From the NCBI GenBank assembly GCA_030272585.1, contig BSYQ01000001.1:2852001-2916000 (forward strand): DNA of 64,000 nucleotides. Reading direction: 5' to 3'. A program made the position numbers and the translations under genes. Shown here piece by piece: positions 23,801 through 36,400 of the stretch; position 1 is the first letter of the stretch, and the number at the start of each line of letters is the position of its first letter. The DNA comes from Bryopsis sp. KO-2023 (Eukaryota > Chlorophyta > Ulvophyceae > Bryopsidales > Bryopsidaceae). The notes beneath the pieces were generated by a model. That model saw nothing but the letters and a program-made list of their open reading frames with translations, did not search any database and was not told the origin of the DNA.

Positions 23801-26800
23801 GGCCTCGACATCCCTGAGGTAATGATTTGACCCCAAATGATCTGATTTGAGTTGAGTTGAGTCGAGTTAAAGAACGATAGGTGACTTTTTTTTTGAGGAT
23901 GGAAAAACCATTTATTTCGATTCAATCCCTCGACTGCTGATTTCACAGGTTTCGTTGATCGTTTGTTACGATGGGGCTGCATCCCCCATTCGTGACACTC
24001 AAAGAATGGGTCGAACAGGAAGACATGCAGCAGGCAATGTGGTCTACTTGCTATCGGAAGGAAGGCAAAAGGAGAAATACGACAGAAACCAAGCTGTAAG
24101 AATTTCTCTAACGAAACATGCACTCGGCATCGCATCAAAAACGCACATCCTTCACTTCATGCCTGTGCATTTTTCCAATGATAGAAACATGTTGCTTGAC
24201 AACAAAAAAATTGACCTTAATCGCTTCCTTTTTGTTTTCTCGTCTTTTTTTTTGACTCAGGAGGCGTCGAGGCTCCACATGGTCTTACGGCAAGCGGAGG
24301 CCAACTTCGAGCTCAATCCAATGAACCCACGGATGATTCCACGAGAATTCAACCCCAAGATGCTCTTGGTCAACATGAATACTGTCAAACCTGAGGTATG
24401 GGAAGAGAAATTACATATCAGTGCCGAAACTGAATTTGCGTGTTTGCTTGGACACTGAAGGGAATCATACACCAGAGCTGGGAGGATTCGTTTTTATACA
24501 GTGCCTTGATCAACCGAATCAACCAGCCCTTTTGTTGACCCCCAGGGCTGTAACCACACACACCTAGGCATTTTGGACGTTTTACCCAGGACCCAGGACA
24601 TCTTGGAAATATCTATTGTCTGTGCGTGATTGTACTTCTCAATCCGTTGATGTATTTGTCGTTTTGATAGGATCTTCGACCTCAAGCTACTGGGAAGGGC
24701 CGGAAACGACCTCTGCAAAAAAACAGCTCCAAAGCAACAGGAAAAGGTGACCTCAGGGAGACATCAGCATCTACGATTGCACAGTTTCACTGGGAATCCA
24801 TTCAACAGGCAAAGAAGAAACGCGTGGTATATTTATGCCTGAACCATTGTTCTTGCATTTTCCTTGATTTCAGGAAAATCATCGAAAGCTGGATCAGGTG
24901 CAAAACAAGCTCACGGCACTGATTCCAAAAGAAGGCGCAAAGAGAAGTCTGGATCCATGTTTCTACAAGTACCAGACAGCGACGACGAAAACCTCCTTTT
25001 GTCTCCTAAGCCAGCCGCTGGCCCCAGTAGACATGCATATCAAACGGATGAAGAGGAGGAGGAGGAGGAGAAGAAGGAGGGTGAGGGGAAGCCCAATCTG
25101 GTGGTGCCACAATATGCCTCTGTGTGTCAGCCTCGGGAAGTAGACCAAATGGAGACAGAGGATACGGAAGGAAAACCAGAGATCATCGAGGATTTCTATG
25201 CATATCTGGATTCAGGTGATTGCCCAGGAGCTATATTCAGGATGTGTGGTTTTCGGAGACAGTAGAGGAGGTATACGAATTCACATTGGGGGTGGGGAGT
25301 GGGCTTGTCGCTCGATGATGTGTTTTCTGTTCTGCACTATAGATGTGGATAACGTTGGTGGGGAAGCGGGGGGTCCTGGTTATGGTTTCGATGGAGCAAA
25401 TCATAGCCGGGGGCCGATCTGCTTTGCTGATGAGAATGAAATCAACCCAAGACAAGGGCATCTCTCTGTTGGAACCCCAATTGATCTCACAGGTAACAGG
25501 CCTTGGATTCACTACTTTGAAAAGCACATTCCTTTCCGTTGATACGCTTCCTATGTCACTCGGCATGAGTTGTGAGTTGAAGGAACAGAATTTTTTGTGG
25601 GGGGGATTCAGATACTCCACCAATGAGATTTCGAGGTGCTGATTGCAAGCGACGGTCATCCAACGGCCATATCACCAAGATCAGATCAAATGACAACTCC
25701 CTCGAAAGGCAGCAAGGGTTGCAAGAGAGCACCCCCCTGGTGATTAAGACCGGCGTTGCTGAAGGGGGAGGGGTGGACAGCCAGTCCGGAGGCACCTCGT
25801 GTATCGAAACTGGAAAAGGTGGCGAGAATCCAGACTGGATGCGCACTGGACAGTCGAATGAATCTCCAAGGTAGGCCTTGGGCAATGGCTCAACATTGAT
25901 ATCAGATTTTTATTGGTTTTCAATTTGTTCTGATTTGTATGGTGCTTTCATTAGGAGCGAAGCGATGAGACAAGTGAGGGATGACAGAAATGATAACGCA
26001 AATCAATCCACCTTTGCAGCACCGGAACCGCCTGTCAAACTTGGACCGATGGAAGGCTCAACCACTCACAACGAGGACAGTTCTTTTTCCCGGGGTGCCG
26101 ACACCATTCAAGACAACTCACCAGTGAATTTGCCATTCAATCCTCCTGGTTGCAGCAGGAAAGACCTGCCGATGGATTGTGCCAAACACCTTCCCAGAAT
26201 GGAAAACGATGATCGATTGGGTGGACAGTCATCGGAACTGGAGCCAAAGCCTTGCACGGTGGCGGAACCACCATCGAATCGGAAGGATTTGCAACAAACA
26301 AGGTCTGGGGAATTGACTGGTGCACAAGGTTCCGAAAAAAGATCGAAGAGATTCTGGGACAGACCATCGGCTGTGAATTCGATCAAGCCACAGATCGAAT
26401 CGAAGGTCACAGTAGTTTGTGAGTCTTCCGATTCCGAGGAGATCGACCTTGTGACTCCATGTCACACCAAGCGTGCCTCCAAGGCTCAGGAGGTGGTCTT
26501 AGCAACCCCTCCAACGGTGACAAAGTCTGACTCACCACTGTTGAGATCAGGAGAAAGGATGGTGGATCCATCCAAGGGCTTGATTCAATCGAAGCCAGGG
26601 GGATCCCATGACATGGTCGAGAATTCATCTGCCCGACTTTCTGCGGATGGTAAAATGGGTGGTGTGGGGAATATCTCGACTCAGATGGCGGAAGAAGCCT
26701 GTTTAATCACGCCTTGTCGGAAACGGGGTGCATTACAGGTATCCGCGGACACAACTGGTGGCAGTTCAGCGCCTTTGTGGAATCACAAGCGAAGGGCGAC

Positions 26801-27931
26801 ACAAGGTTCGTCCTTTGTTTCCAGAGCCATTAGCAGATTCGATGCGTTGCTCCACTTCTGCAAGCGATCCAGTTTGTATCTTTTTGTGGGGAATCGTTTC
26901 TTTTCCTTGAATGCTGTAGGGCTGACCATCGACCTGCTTGTGCAGCTGTTGACTTTGGTCCTTCGCCCAGTGTTCTGGGAGATGCTTCTCAAGAAAACAG
27001 GAGTGAGCATGAAGCTGGGTAGGTTTTTCCATATATAGCTTGAACCCACCTGCCCAGAAAAACCTATGCATTCTGGCATTGATTGTTCGGGTTGGTTCTG
27101 TTGGGCTTTGTTTGTAGGTCAGATGAAGGGCGTGAGTATCTTGACTTGGAGGCGAACGATTCAGAGGGTAATGCTGATAATGAGGACTCGGTGCATGGCT
27201 ACAGTGACGAGGAGTTCAATGGTTTCATTGACAATGCCACCCAGCCTGCCATGATGACACAGAGAACCCAAGGGTGAGTTTGGGGCCAAAATCCCAATAA
27301 GCTTTACTGATTCTGATGCAAGCGACATCCACAAGATTGCTGGATCTTCCTGGTGTTTTTTTCATTCTGCTGCTTTTTGGATATTGCAGGTCCACCCCAA
27401 ACATGATGGCTTGCTACCACGAGTCCCTGTTGGCTGCCCAACCACCTACCCCAGAGTTTCTGAAAAGGCTCGAACAGGAAGCAAATAATCCGGAAGTGCT
27501 ATCTCAAGGTTCATGCTTTTGTTGAAACATCAAGGTTTCCACCTTAACTGCTTGACACCCGATGTCTCCTTAACACATTTTTCAACAAGTAAGAAAGTGG
27601 ATGCTAATATCCAAGTCCTGTATTTAGATGAGGAGGGGGCCGAGCTCACAGAAGAGATCGAATCGGAAGGAGGGGGTGACGGGGATGTTTGTGTCAGTTG
27701 TGGGCAGGGGGGTCTTCTACTGCTGTGCAATGCTTGCAACACAGCGCATCACCCCCATTGTGTTGGATTGAATGAGGTTCCATCAGGTGACCTTCAATGT
27801 TGCGACGCCAGCAGACACTGTGTCCATGAATACAGCCGGGATCTGTTGATCTGACAGATTTTTTGTTGTTGTCAATAGGGGATTGGTTTTGTCCTCAATG
27901 TCTGGAGGATGCTGCGCTGCTGTCCGAGTGA
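20822..27931 (+). CDS. FANCM: FANCM/Mph1-type DNA helicase with C-terminal PHD finger
   Basis: A superfamily-2 helicase of the FANCM/Hef/Mph1 family, which remodels stalled forks and D-loops and limits meiotic crossovers. The first exon (20822-21024, [20 protein letters not shown]) joins in phase to 21270-21525, giving [20 protein letters not shown] and Walker [10 protein letters not shown]. Later exons carry the motif II DECH ([14 protein letters not shown]), motif [12 protein letters not shown], the helicase insert, and C-terminal motifs [36 protein letters not shown] and QRMGRTGR. A long acidic, low-complexity region follows, including EYLDLEAND and [20 protein letters not shown]. No ERCC4-type nuclease or HhH module is seen, as in plant and yeast members. 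The last exons (to 27786, then 27879-27931) encode a PHD finger: CVSC, CNAC, HHPHC, then [11 protein letters not shown], followed by the stop. The helicase call is certain; middle exon borders are approximate. Confidence 0.93.
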
Positions 27932-28695
27932 ACAAGGCGTTCGAACGATGGCGACTCCGTTATTAATGAATGATATTTCGGGAATGTAGTTTTGGTGTTG
28001 ATTTTGTCGACTGTGGTGCAGTGTTTATTCGATCTGTGGAAAGTTGTGTTTGAGCTGTAAATGGGGGTCCTAGCCGAGATGCTGTGGCATGTCATCATTT
28101 TGTCCCTCCAGCATCTAGTCCACCAACCTGGGTTTCTGTCCTCTGTATTATTTAGAAAGCTAGAAAGAGTTCTCCTTGCCTTTGTTTCTTCTTCTTTCCC
28201 TTAGTTTCTGTCGCTTTTCTTTTACGTTCTTTGGAATTCTCATTCTTAGCATCGGGATTTTACCCAAAAACAAAAAGGAACGAGACCTAGAGATTTAAAC
28301 AAACAAATTAGATTGGTTGTGGATCTGCTTGGGTGTAACCTAAGCACATATCCCCTCCTCCCAACCACAGTTTCGCAGATGCCATCGTCTGCGAATGATG
28401 GTGGGCGTTAGGTTGAAGCTGGATCGAAATGTTTGGATCGATTTGCAATCAATCGTAGATTCCGCTGCCCTGCCGTCGGTGCTACGTATACGCACCGCCA
28501 ACACAAGATGTACTGGAGCTGGCCCAAGGCGTCGTGTTTCGAAACCGTTGCGACCGTTTCTTACAACTGGACAAGAAAATATTTTTCCGGTCTAACTACA
28601 GCGTCGCCCAACCGGAAGCACCACGCGCGTCACAATTAATTTGAGACGACTATCTCGCTGATCGCTTATTTTTTTCGCACGTATTTCTTCGTGAA
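27932..28695. other. Intergenic region
   Basis: It follows the helicase stop codon and precedes the CapA-like start. The left half is the probable helicase 3' untranslated region; the right ~300 bp is CpG-richer and probably promoter/leader. No gene seen. Confidence 0.4.
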
Positions 28696-31317
28696 ATGGC
28701 GGTATCGCTTGTGCTTCTTGGGGATTTGATGCTGGGCAGGGAGGTGGACTACGCGTTGGGGAAAGTGGGCGTTAGGCATGTTTGGGGCAACTTTCTTCCG
28801 CTGCTGAGTGGTGGCCAGTCTGAGCACCAGGTGGTCGCTGCAAACCTGGAAGTTGCGAGTGAGTGAGACGAACAACGTCCACCGAAAGCACCTTGGATGG
28901 TGATCGAAGCGCAGCCTTTCTGTTGAATTGTTTGCAACGGCCTGACGATTATGAGACGTCTCGTCATTTCGATGCATCCTGCCACTGATCAGTAAATCTG
29001 CTGAGGTTGGATGGCATCTTTGGCTGAACATTTATTGGGGGTGTGCTCCATTCATTTTGCAGTCACAGATGGGCATGATGAAATTGAAAAGCCGGAGAAG
29101 GGACTCAACTTCAAAATGTCTCCGGCACATGCAAGCGTGCTGAGGTAACATTTAATGGGGGCCATTCCCTTGGGGCAAATTGTTATATTGCATTTCAACC
29201 CAATCTCCCCATTAAGTAAAAATGAAAGAGTGCTAAACCTCCGTTGGATTTTCAAATGCAATCATCCCAAAATCGGAGGAAATGTAGAGTAAGAAAGCCA
29301 TTTGCGATCAACTTTTTTCAGCACAAATCATAATACCTGGATTCAAATGCGAAACATCAGCAAACAATCAACTTCCTAACGTTATGAGTTACATGAGCTA
29401 CTTGGGTGGAGTAGAGAATGAGCAGCTGCTTTGACCACAGATTGTTACTAAACATCGCTAGCTGCTGGGGTCCTGCAGAGTGGCGGCCGTGAATTACGTA
29501 TCTCTTTCCAACACCCACACCATGGACTTCCAGCTGACCGGCCTGAAAGAAACCCAAGATGTGCTGACGCTGGAGGGGATTGGGCATTCTGGAGCGGGGT
29601 TCAAAAAGGAAGCAATGATGCCAGCTCATGTCAAGAAAGCTGGCGTTGAGTTTGCTTTTTTCTCCTTTTCGGATCAATATGAAGAGTGGGCAGCCACTGA
29701 TGATGTGAGTTTTTTTTGCTTTTTTTTGTAAGTCATCCTTGCAGTGGGAAAAGAGTCTGCATATTGCTGGAATTGCCCTGCCAACGGTCGACTGTATGTT
29801 AAGGGAGCTGTGGTCTCTTGTCATGATTGAGTGTAGTGGACCGCCTTGATGTATATATATATATTTTAGGAAGGTTAACGTTAGCTGAGGGCTTTCTTTT
29901 TCCAGAAACCAGGCATCAATGTGGTCAACCTGTCTGACTACAACAAGGAAGAGTTGAAGAAGCATTTCATTGACGCTCGCAGAAGAGGAGCGAATTTCAT
30001 TGTGGTGTATGCTAACTGGGGCCCCAAGCAGTGCTGGTGGCCGAGTGAAGCCATCGTGCAGCTTGCTCACTCATTCATCGAGTGTGGAGCAGATGTCGTT
30101 TTTGGAATAGGAACGCACCACATTCAGGCAAGCCCTCCAGCCCAATACAGGCTGCAAATTGTTTTTCCCCATCTCTTATTGACATGCGATCATCAATTTG
30201 CGGGGTTATCACCTGTGTGTTTTTTTGTGGCCTCTTGTGACCCAAAAATTTTTGCCTAGTAGTTTTTTTGAGCCACAAAAGGGCCAAAACGTGTTTTCAT
30301 AAGATAATTTTGCGCATGCACCCGAAGTTTCATAGGAGTGGGGCCCTATCCAAAAGAGAATTAACGATTCCACAGAACTCACAACCAGCAGAGATAAATC
30401 ATTTGTGTCCGGCACCTTGAAATTTGTATCATTGAAGTTGGGTCCCCATTCTCATTTTTTTTGCACAAATTGGGGCCACAAAAAGGGCCACAACAAGGTG
30501 AAATAGCCAAATTTTGGGCCACTTCTGTCCCGGCCAAACACAAACAAACAAACACACTGGTTCACCCGAGGTATTTATCTGTTCAAAATGCTGTGTTGTT
30601 TGATGGTAGTGTGGTGTGGGTTTCTCCAGGGCATCGAGATCCATGACGATCGTCCGATCATTTATGGAGCCGGGAGCTTCATTCATGATTATGACATGGA
30701 CTTGGCATTCCGAAATGATCTGGGATTCATGTACACAATAAAAATTGTTGACAAAAAGCTGGTTGGGTGAGGGGTCCTACCTCATGATGGATCATTGCCT
30801 TGTTTTGCCAGATAATGTCTTTGGCTGCACCTGCCGCTGTGCCACAGTGGTGTTTTCCTTGTCTGATTTTCGGTTAATGACGATGCTCGCTCTGCTGTTT
30901 TCAGGTTGGAGCTGTCCGCCAGCAAGATCGAAAAAGTCAAGCAAGAGGCTGGTGAAATTCCACCAGTTGTTTCAAAGGTAACACTTCTTCCCTGTCCATG
31001 TGGTCGAAATAAAATCCTGAATAGCATGCCTGGTCCTTACCTGACAAACCTGGACTTTAGAAAAGTCCTGGTGTTTGATCTTGACCTTCTGAAAATTGAT
31101 GGATTCTGTCACTGAACTGTGGCTGTTTCTTGAGAACAGAGTTGATTATCAACTGAATTAAAAATAATATTAATTAATTAATTAATTTTAAAAAATTTAC
31201 AAAATATTTGAATGGCAGGTAATGAAAGCAACGGATCGGGACTTAGCGAGGGTAACAGACAAGATGAGGTCGCTTTGTCGCTTTTTTGGAACAAAGGTGA
31301 GATTTCAAGGTTCTTGA
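28696..31317 (+). CDS. CapA-like (PGA_cap) metallophosphatase-fold protein
   Basis: Seven exons join in phase: 28696-28858, 29063-29144, 29479-29704, 29906-30127, 30630-30766, 30905-30977 and 31219-31317, giving 333 residues. Motifs of the bacterial poly-gamma-glutamate capsule protein CapA family are all present: VLLGDLMLGREVDYAL at the N-terminus, VAANLEVAITD, VNYVSLSNTHTMDF (the family's N-H-D type site, with H and D kept), IVVYANWG (usually V-x-x-H-W-G; the His is Asn here), GADVVFGIGTHHIQGIE and RPIIYGAGSFIHD. In bacteria CapA/PgsA takes part in polyglutamate synthesis or export; eukaryotic members have no settled role, so the substrate is unknown. No signal peptide is evident. The fourth intron starts with GC (CAG|GCAAGC). 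Downstream splicing at 31294 (AAAG|GTGAG) is possible and would extend the protein. Confidence 0.88.
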
Positions 31318-33440
31318 TCCACACATAAGGCCTTCCCCATGTTGAATCAAATCTACTGTGATATATTTTTAGAAGAGACATGGTCTGAAAACTGCCATGC
31401 GATTGCCTTTCCCAGTTTCCCAGTTTTCCAGTTTTGTCATTGCCCTAGGTGGTTTGATGGAAATTGAGAGTCTGAGTTTTGAAACTTAACGTTCAGAAGC
31501 CGCTTGCTTCTCTTTAGTAAAAATCTACACGTGGGGCATTTTTTATTGTTTCATTTTCCCTTTCTTGCATCATTATTAAGCCAAGGAAAGAAAGAAAAAC
31601 AAAAGCTTTTCACAACTGTGAATGGAATCGTATAGATGGAGAACACTGCAGACGGTCTCCGGATTCCACTGGACTGGGCTGCTCCGCCAAACCCCCGGCC
31701 TGGCCCCACCAAGTGAATTAACTCCTCCAGAGCGTGGAGACAAATTTTTGCATGGAAGCATTTAATTGTAGTTATGTAAACAAAGATTGGCCTCATCGTA
31801 GATTGCTGGAGTCCACAGTGTGCTGTTGTCTCCGATAGATTGGGTTTATTTGGTTATTGTGACGATCATATCGGCATCTGTTTTGATGTAATGGATGGTC
31901 CCCTGGAAAAGGGGTTGCAGTGTTTGTTCCATTGTCTTGCTTCCTATCTGATTGAGTCAAGTTATGGTTTTTCTGCTGGTGCTTCTTGCCCTCCTTCGAA
32001 CCAAAGGGTGACATTCATAATTGATGCTCCAGACAATCATTCCGCCAGACTCTTATGAACATATATGCATATAATATAAGAGTCGTTCAGCACCCTGAAG
32101 GCAGAGAAGAAGCAAAAAAAAGAAAAAAGAGCTCAGGCCGTTGGGCGAAGTTCTAGAAGCTCGATGATAACCCAGCCTTGAAAGCTTGATAATTCCACAT
32201 TTTTGATTGCTTTCTAATGTTCGGAAGATAATGGACGATGGATTTGCTGAAAAAACACAAAATGGGTTGTGGAAAGAGATGCATTCTGTTACTTCTGTCA
32301 TACATCAAACAGCATATCGAAGCTTACAGAAAGACCTGGATACAACCGAGAGGAAGACTATATCCTTGCTGCCAAGATCCGATCTGTACTATAAATAATC
32401 TCATTCAATTGGGTCTGACACAACAATTCCTGAATGTTGTGTGAGGTACTGGTTACGACAGCTAGTCATCCAGCTTGAATTACAAAAAAAGAACGATGGA
32501 TAACTTCTTTAGGTGGAGATCTCTCCACAATATTGTATGTTTCCTGCTCAAATCATAGCCCAATGTTGATGGAGGGTTTTGGGGCAGGCTGAAATTACAG
32601 TTGCAAGAAAGACTCAAGATTCCTGATGCTATTTGACTGCACATTTCTACAACATGTTTGCTTAAATTGAATATAATAGGTCCCCCAGAAGAGCACCACA
32701 CACTCCCCCTACATCACCATGGAATCACCCATTTCCAGTGTCGGTTTTTAGAAAGAGTACATCTAACCAAAACAAAACATATATCACACACAACACCAGC
32801 CAACATGGTTGCTTGCCTTCTCTTCCCCACAGCTGCTACAAGACTGATTGCTTACCCAAAGGTACAAACTAAACTAAGAATACATTTCCCAAAACTGATG
32901 TCTGCCATCGACTGACATGGACACGAAGTCCTCAATCGTCTCCATGCACACACACAACACGTACAAAGCCCCTCACCCAAGCAAATCAAGACATGAAACC
33001 ACATTCACCTAATTTTTTTGTCACTTTTTCCCCCCTCTCAATGTCAAATATCAGCCACCAACCCTCTCAAACTTTTCCACCCCCCAAAAATCCAAAACAA
33101 ACCTGAGAACGAGCCTTTTGTTGTTTTCTTTTTCGCTTGCCGGCTCCTCAACTCATTTTTTTTTCTAAACCTGATTTTTCACGCACTATGTTTATTCGCA
33201 TCTCACCCGCCAACAGAAAAAAAAAAAAATCCAAAGGCCAGAAACACACATACACACACACGTTTGGATGTACATTGGAAGGATAACACTCATTCAGATC
33301 ACTGCATTCGCCTCCATCTGTGCATGCATCAGTTTCTCACCCCCTCCCCTCTTCCCCACGAACAAAGAAATGGTCCAAACAAAACCACAACCCAAATAAC
33401 AATCAATTTCGCTCAGGACGGCTTTCATTCAAGGCTCCTC
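31318..33440. other. Intergenic region between convergent genes
   Basis: The CapA-like gene (plus) and the large membrane-protein gene (minus) converge here. Short open frames exist (for example near 32.2-32.4 kb), but none has domain character or splice support. The sequence looks like 3' untranslated and spacer DNA. Confidence 0.4.
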
Positions 33441-33442
33441 AT

Positions 33443-36400
33443 CTACAGCAATTGGATGGCGATGTCTGTAGATGCAAAACACAAAAGAAATGAACAGCTG
33501 GAAACCAAAAACACTATCAGAAATATGAACACCATGGACATTGCAAAGCGGACGGTCTGCGTGAGGCCTCCAGGCTCGGTGCCATAATAATAGGCATCAG
33601 AAAGAAAAAAAAACAACGATGCTACATACAAGGAGGAAAGGTATTTGTTAAAATGACCCGCCCACCTTGCTGTCACGGCTATAATAGCAGTCTCCTCCTG
33701 ATCGGCGACTGTCGATTCAGAAGGGATCCTCAACACATCCCTAGAAGAGAAGAGGAAAAAATAAAAAAGCAAACACACATTAAAAAAATCAAACATCATG
33801 GCAACAAAATCCACATCACATCGATGGGTTGGTTGGGAGAGTTTAAACCAAAACAGATTCCCCCCCTCCCCCTTTCACCACTTCTTTCGGATGTGTTTCT
33901 GGTCATGGATTGCTCACCATGATAGTGCATTGTAGAAGGGTATCTTTCTCAAAAAAGTGTGTTTTTCCTTCTTTCTGAGTCTGCACCAAAAACTCCCTGC
34001 TGAGCCAACCACGAGGAGAAGGCAGGCCATAATGGGCAGCAGAATCCTGACATAGGCGGCCGACAAGCCACCCGGATGACCGGCAGGCTTCCATTGATGA
34101 TATCTGACATCTTCACGCGTTACCTAAGCAACAGCACATCATCCCAACCGAATTCACTCACACAGTTTACGTGTGAAACTCCGCAAAATAACAGAAACAA
34201 CCAAGAACCTAACCAGCAGGACATCATCCAAGCGATTTCACTCGAAATTTCAGAAACGATCAAATAAAGAAGGGGGAATCCCTGCTGGAATCGCTCCAGC
34301 CCATGAAAATATGACCTCATATGTTAGTGGGGTGATCACACCTTGGCATGAGCATTGGTGGCTTTCGTAGTTCGTTGCAACGCTCTATCGGCATCCTTCA
34401 CTATTTCCCAGATCGCGCTGTCCCCTTCCAACAATGCATTCTGCATCACAGCGTTCTGCTCCTCCTCGGTGGCATTCATGGGCATCGGGACTTTGAACGT
34501 CGTGGTGACGTTCACCAGCAGCGTCCTTTGCCCAACTTGAGACACATCCGTCACATCAACATCCCCAATGGATATGTTGAATGCCTCCGAAACATCTTTT
34601 TTGATGAGGATGGAAAGCACGGCTACCCCGGGGCCGCTCACACCAGGCTCCAGCGATGAGATTTCCTCCAAGGAGGTGCCGTTCAGAAACACCCCAAAGG
34701 AAGCGATGATTGCATAGTGTTTCGACAGATCGGTTTTCCGGACGTGCACCAAGCATGAGGATTGACCCTCCCCATGAGTGGTCCAATCTTTGCTGCAAAT
34801 GTCGCATTGCTCGGAGCCGCTACCTTTGGAATAAGTCCCGATCATGCATGGTCTGCCGCCAGAACCAGGAGATGGTGCATTTCAAAGCCAATCGAGAATG
34901 AAGAGCAGCATGGGTGGCCAAAACGAAGAAAAGATTGACCTCACCTGCATGCTTCGGATGACCACATGTAGGTGTATGTTCCAGGACTGCACAGCTTGCA
35001 TCCGCAACTCCCAGGCCAGTCTGCATAATGTCCGGGGCGACAAGGAGAGCACTCCGGGGAATCCACAACAGAAGAATACATTCCCTCCGGGCAAATTTTG
35101 CACCAAGCGCTCTGAGCAGGGGATGCAGGCCAGCTGCTGTTGTCATCTGGGAGCTTCGGTTCGACCTCATGATTCTCGGAGGGATCCCTGTCGTACGCAC
35201 TGCCGGCTGCAAACACCTTGACGTCGCTGGATGGGCTGCCCAAGATGAACTGGTAACGATTGGTCGTCACGGTGTCTTCTCCAGTCACCAATATGTCGAA
35301 ACTGATGGAGACGTTGGAGCTTTCGCTGGGGATGTTCTGAATGACAGTCGCAGGGACGAAGCTGTTGTTCCTTCATTGAAAAGCAGAAAAAAGAAAAAAG
35401 TTGGATCGCATGGGAACTTCATGCATCAATTAGCATACATGTTGTTTTTGGACACAGATTTTCAGCATCGGTGTATTCAAACACCTACCGGTGCTCGGTC
35501 AGACTCAACTCTGGACCGCTGTCCTCCTCGTTCTGGTCAAAACCTTGGAGCAACACGCCGGATACCTCCACTTTTGTCGCACTGTCATTAGGGTACACCA
35601 GACGTGGGATGATCACCAACGGTGACCCCATCATGGGCTCTTGCAGAATGTTGACCTCCTCCTCGTCGCATTCTTGCCTGGGATACCCAGGAATCACTTC
35701 GAAACTGCTCTCTTCTTCCAACTGTTTCAGACCATCGCTTGAAGAGGTGCCATGGTTGAGCGGACCACATATCATCACAACATGGGTCAAATTCCTGAGC
35801 TCCACGGCACTGAGTTTGGCGTGGGAAGGGGGCCCCAACTGGACGAATTGGATCTGATACTCCTCAGGCAAGGAGGTGATGTCTGGAAAGGGAACCTTGG
35901 TTCCTCCAGCATGGGTTTCTCGAGGCAACAGGGTCTCCAGCCAACTCTTGTTCCAGCGGACCTGTGTGAACACGGCTATTGATGCAAGTCAATCAAACAG
36001 AGCACTCCACTTAACCAAACCACTCATCCCGTAAATTACGCAGTTTTTGTTTCTGTGTCGAACCATTGTGGGTCCTGTCCATCAGCCATCGATCAAGGCA
36101 CAAGAACTCTGAGCAACGCACAAAGACGAATCGAAAAAAATCCACGAAGAAAACAACGCAACAGAGAGCCCACCTGAAGGGTGCAGGGCAGCTTTCCGAT
36201 CTTGTTGTGCATCGATATCCTGGCTTCGGCAGAGAATTTATCGCTCCCGGTCCTCACCAAATTGGAGCTGTTTGTACACTTTTCTCCCTTGATTATCATG
36301 GAATGCATCAACGTCTCATTCCTCACCACCACCACCACCGACTCGATCCCATAAGGCACCAGAGCAGTGTAGTTATTGTGGTCCGGAGAAAAAAAAGGAA

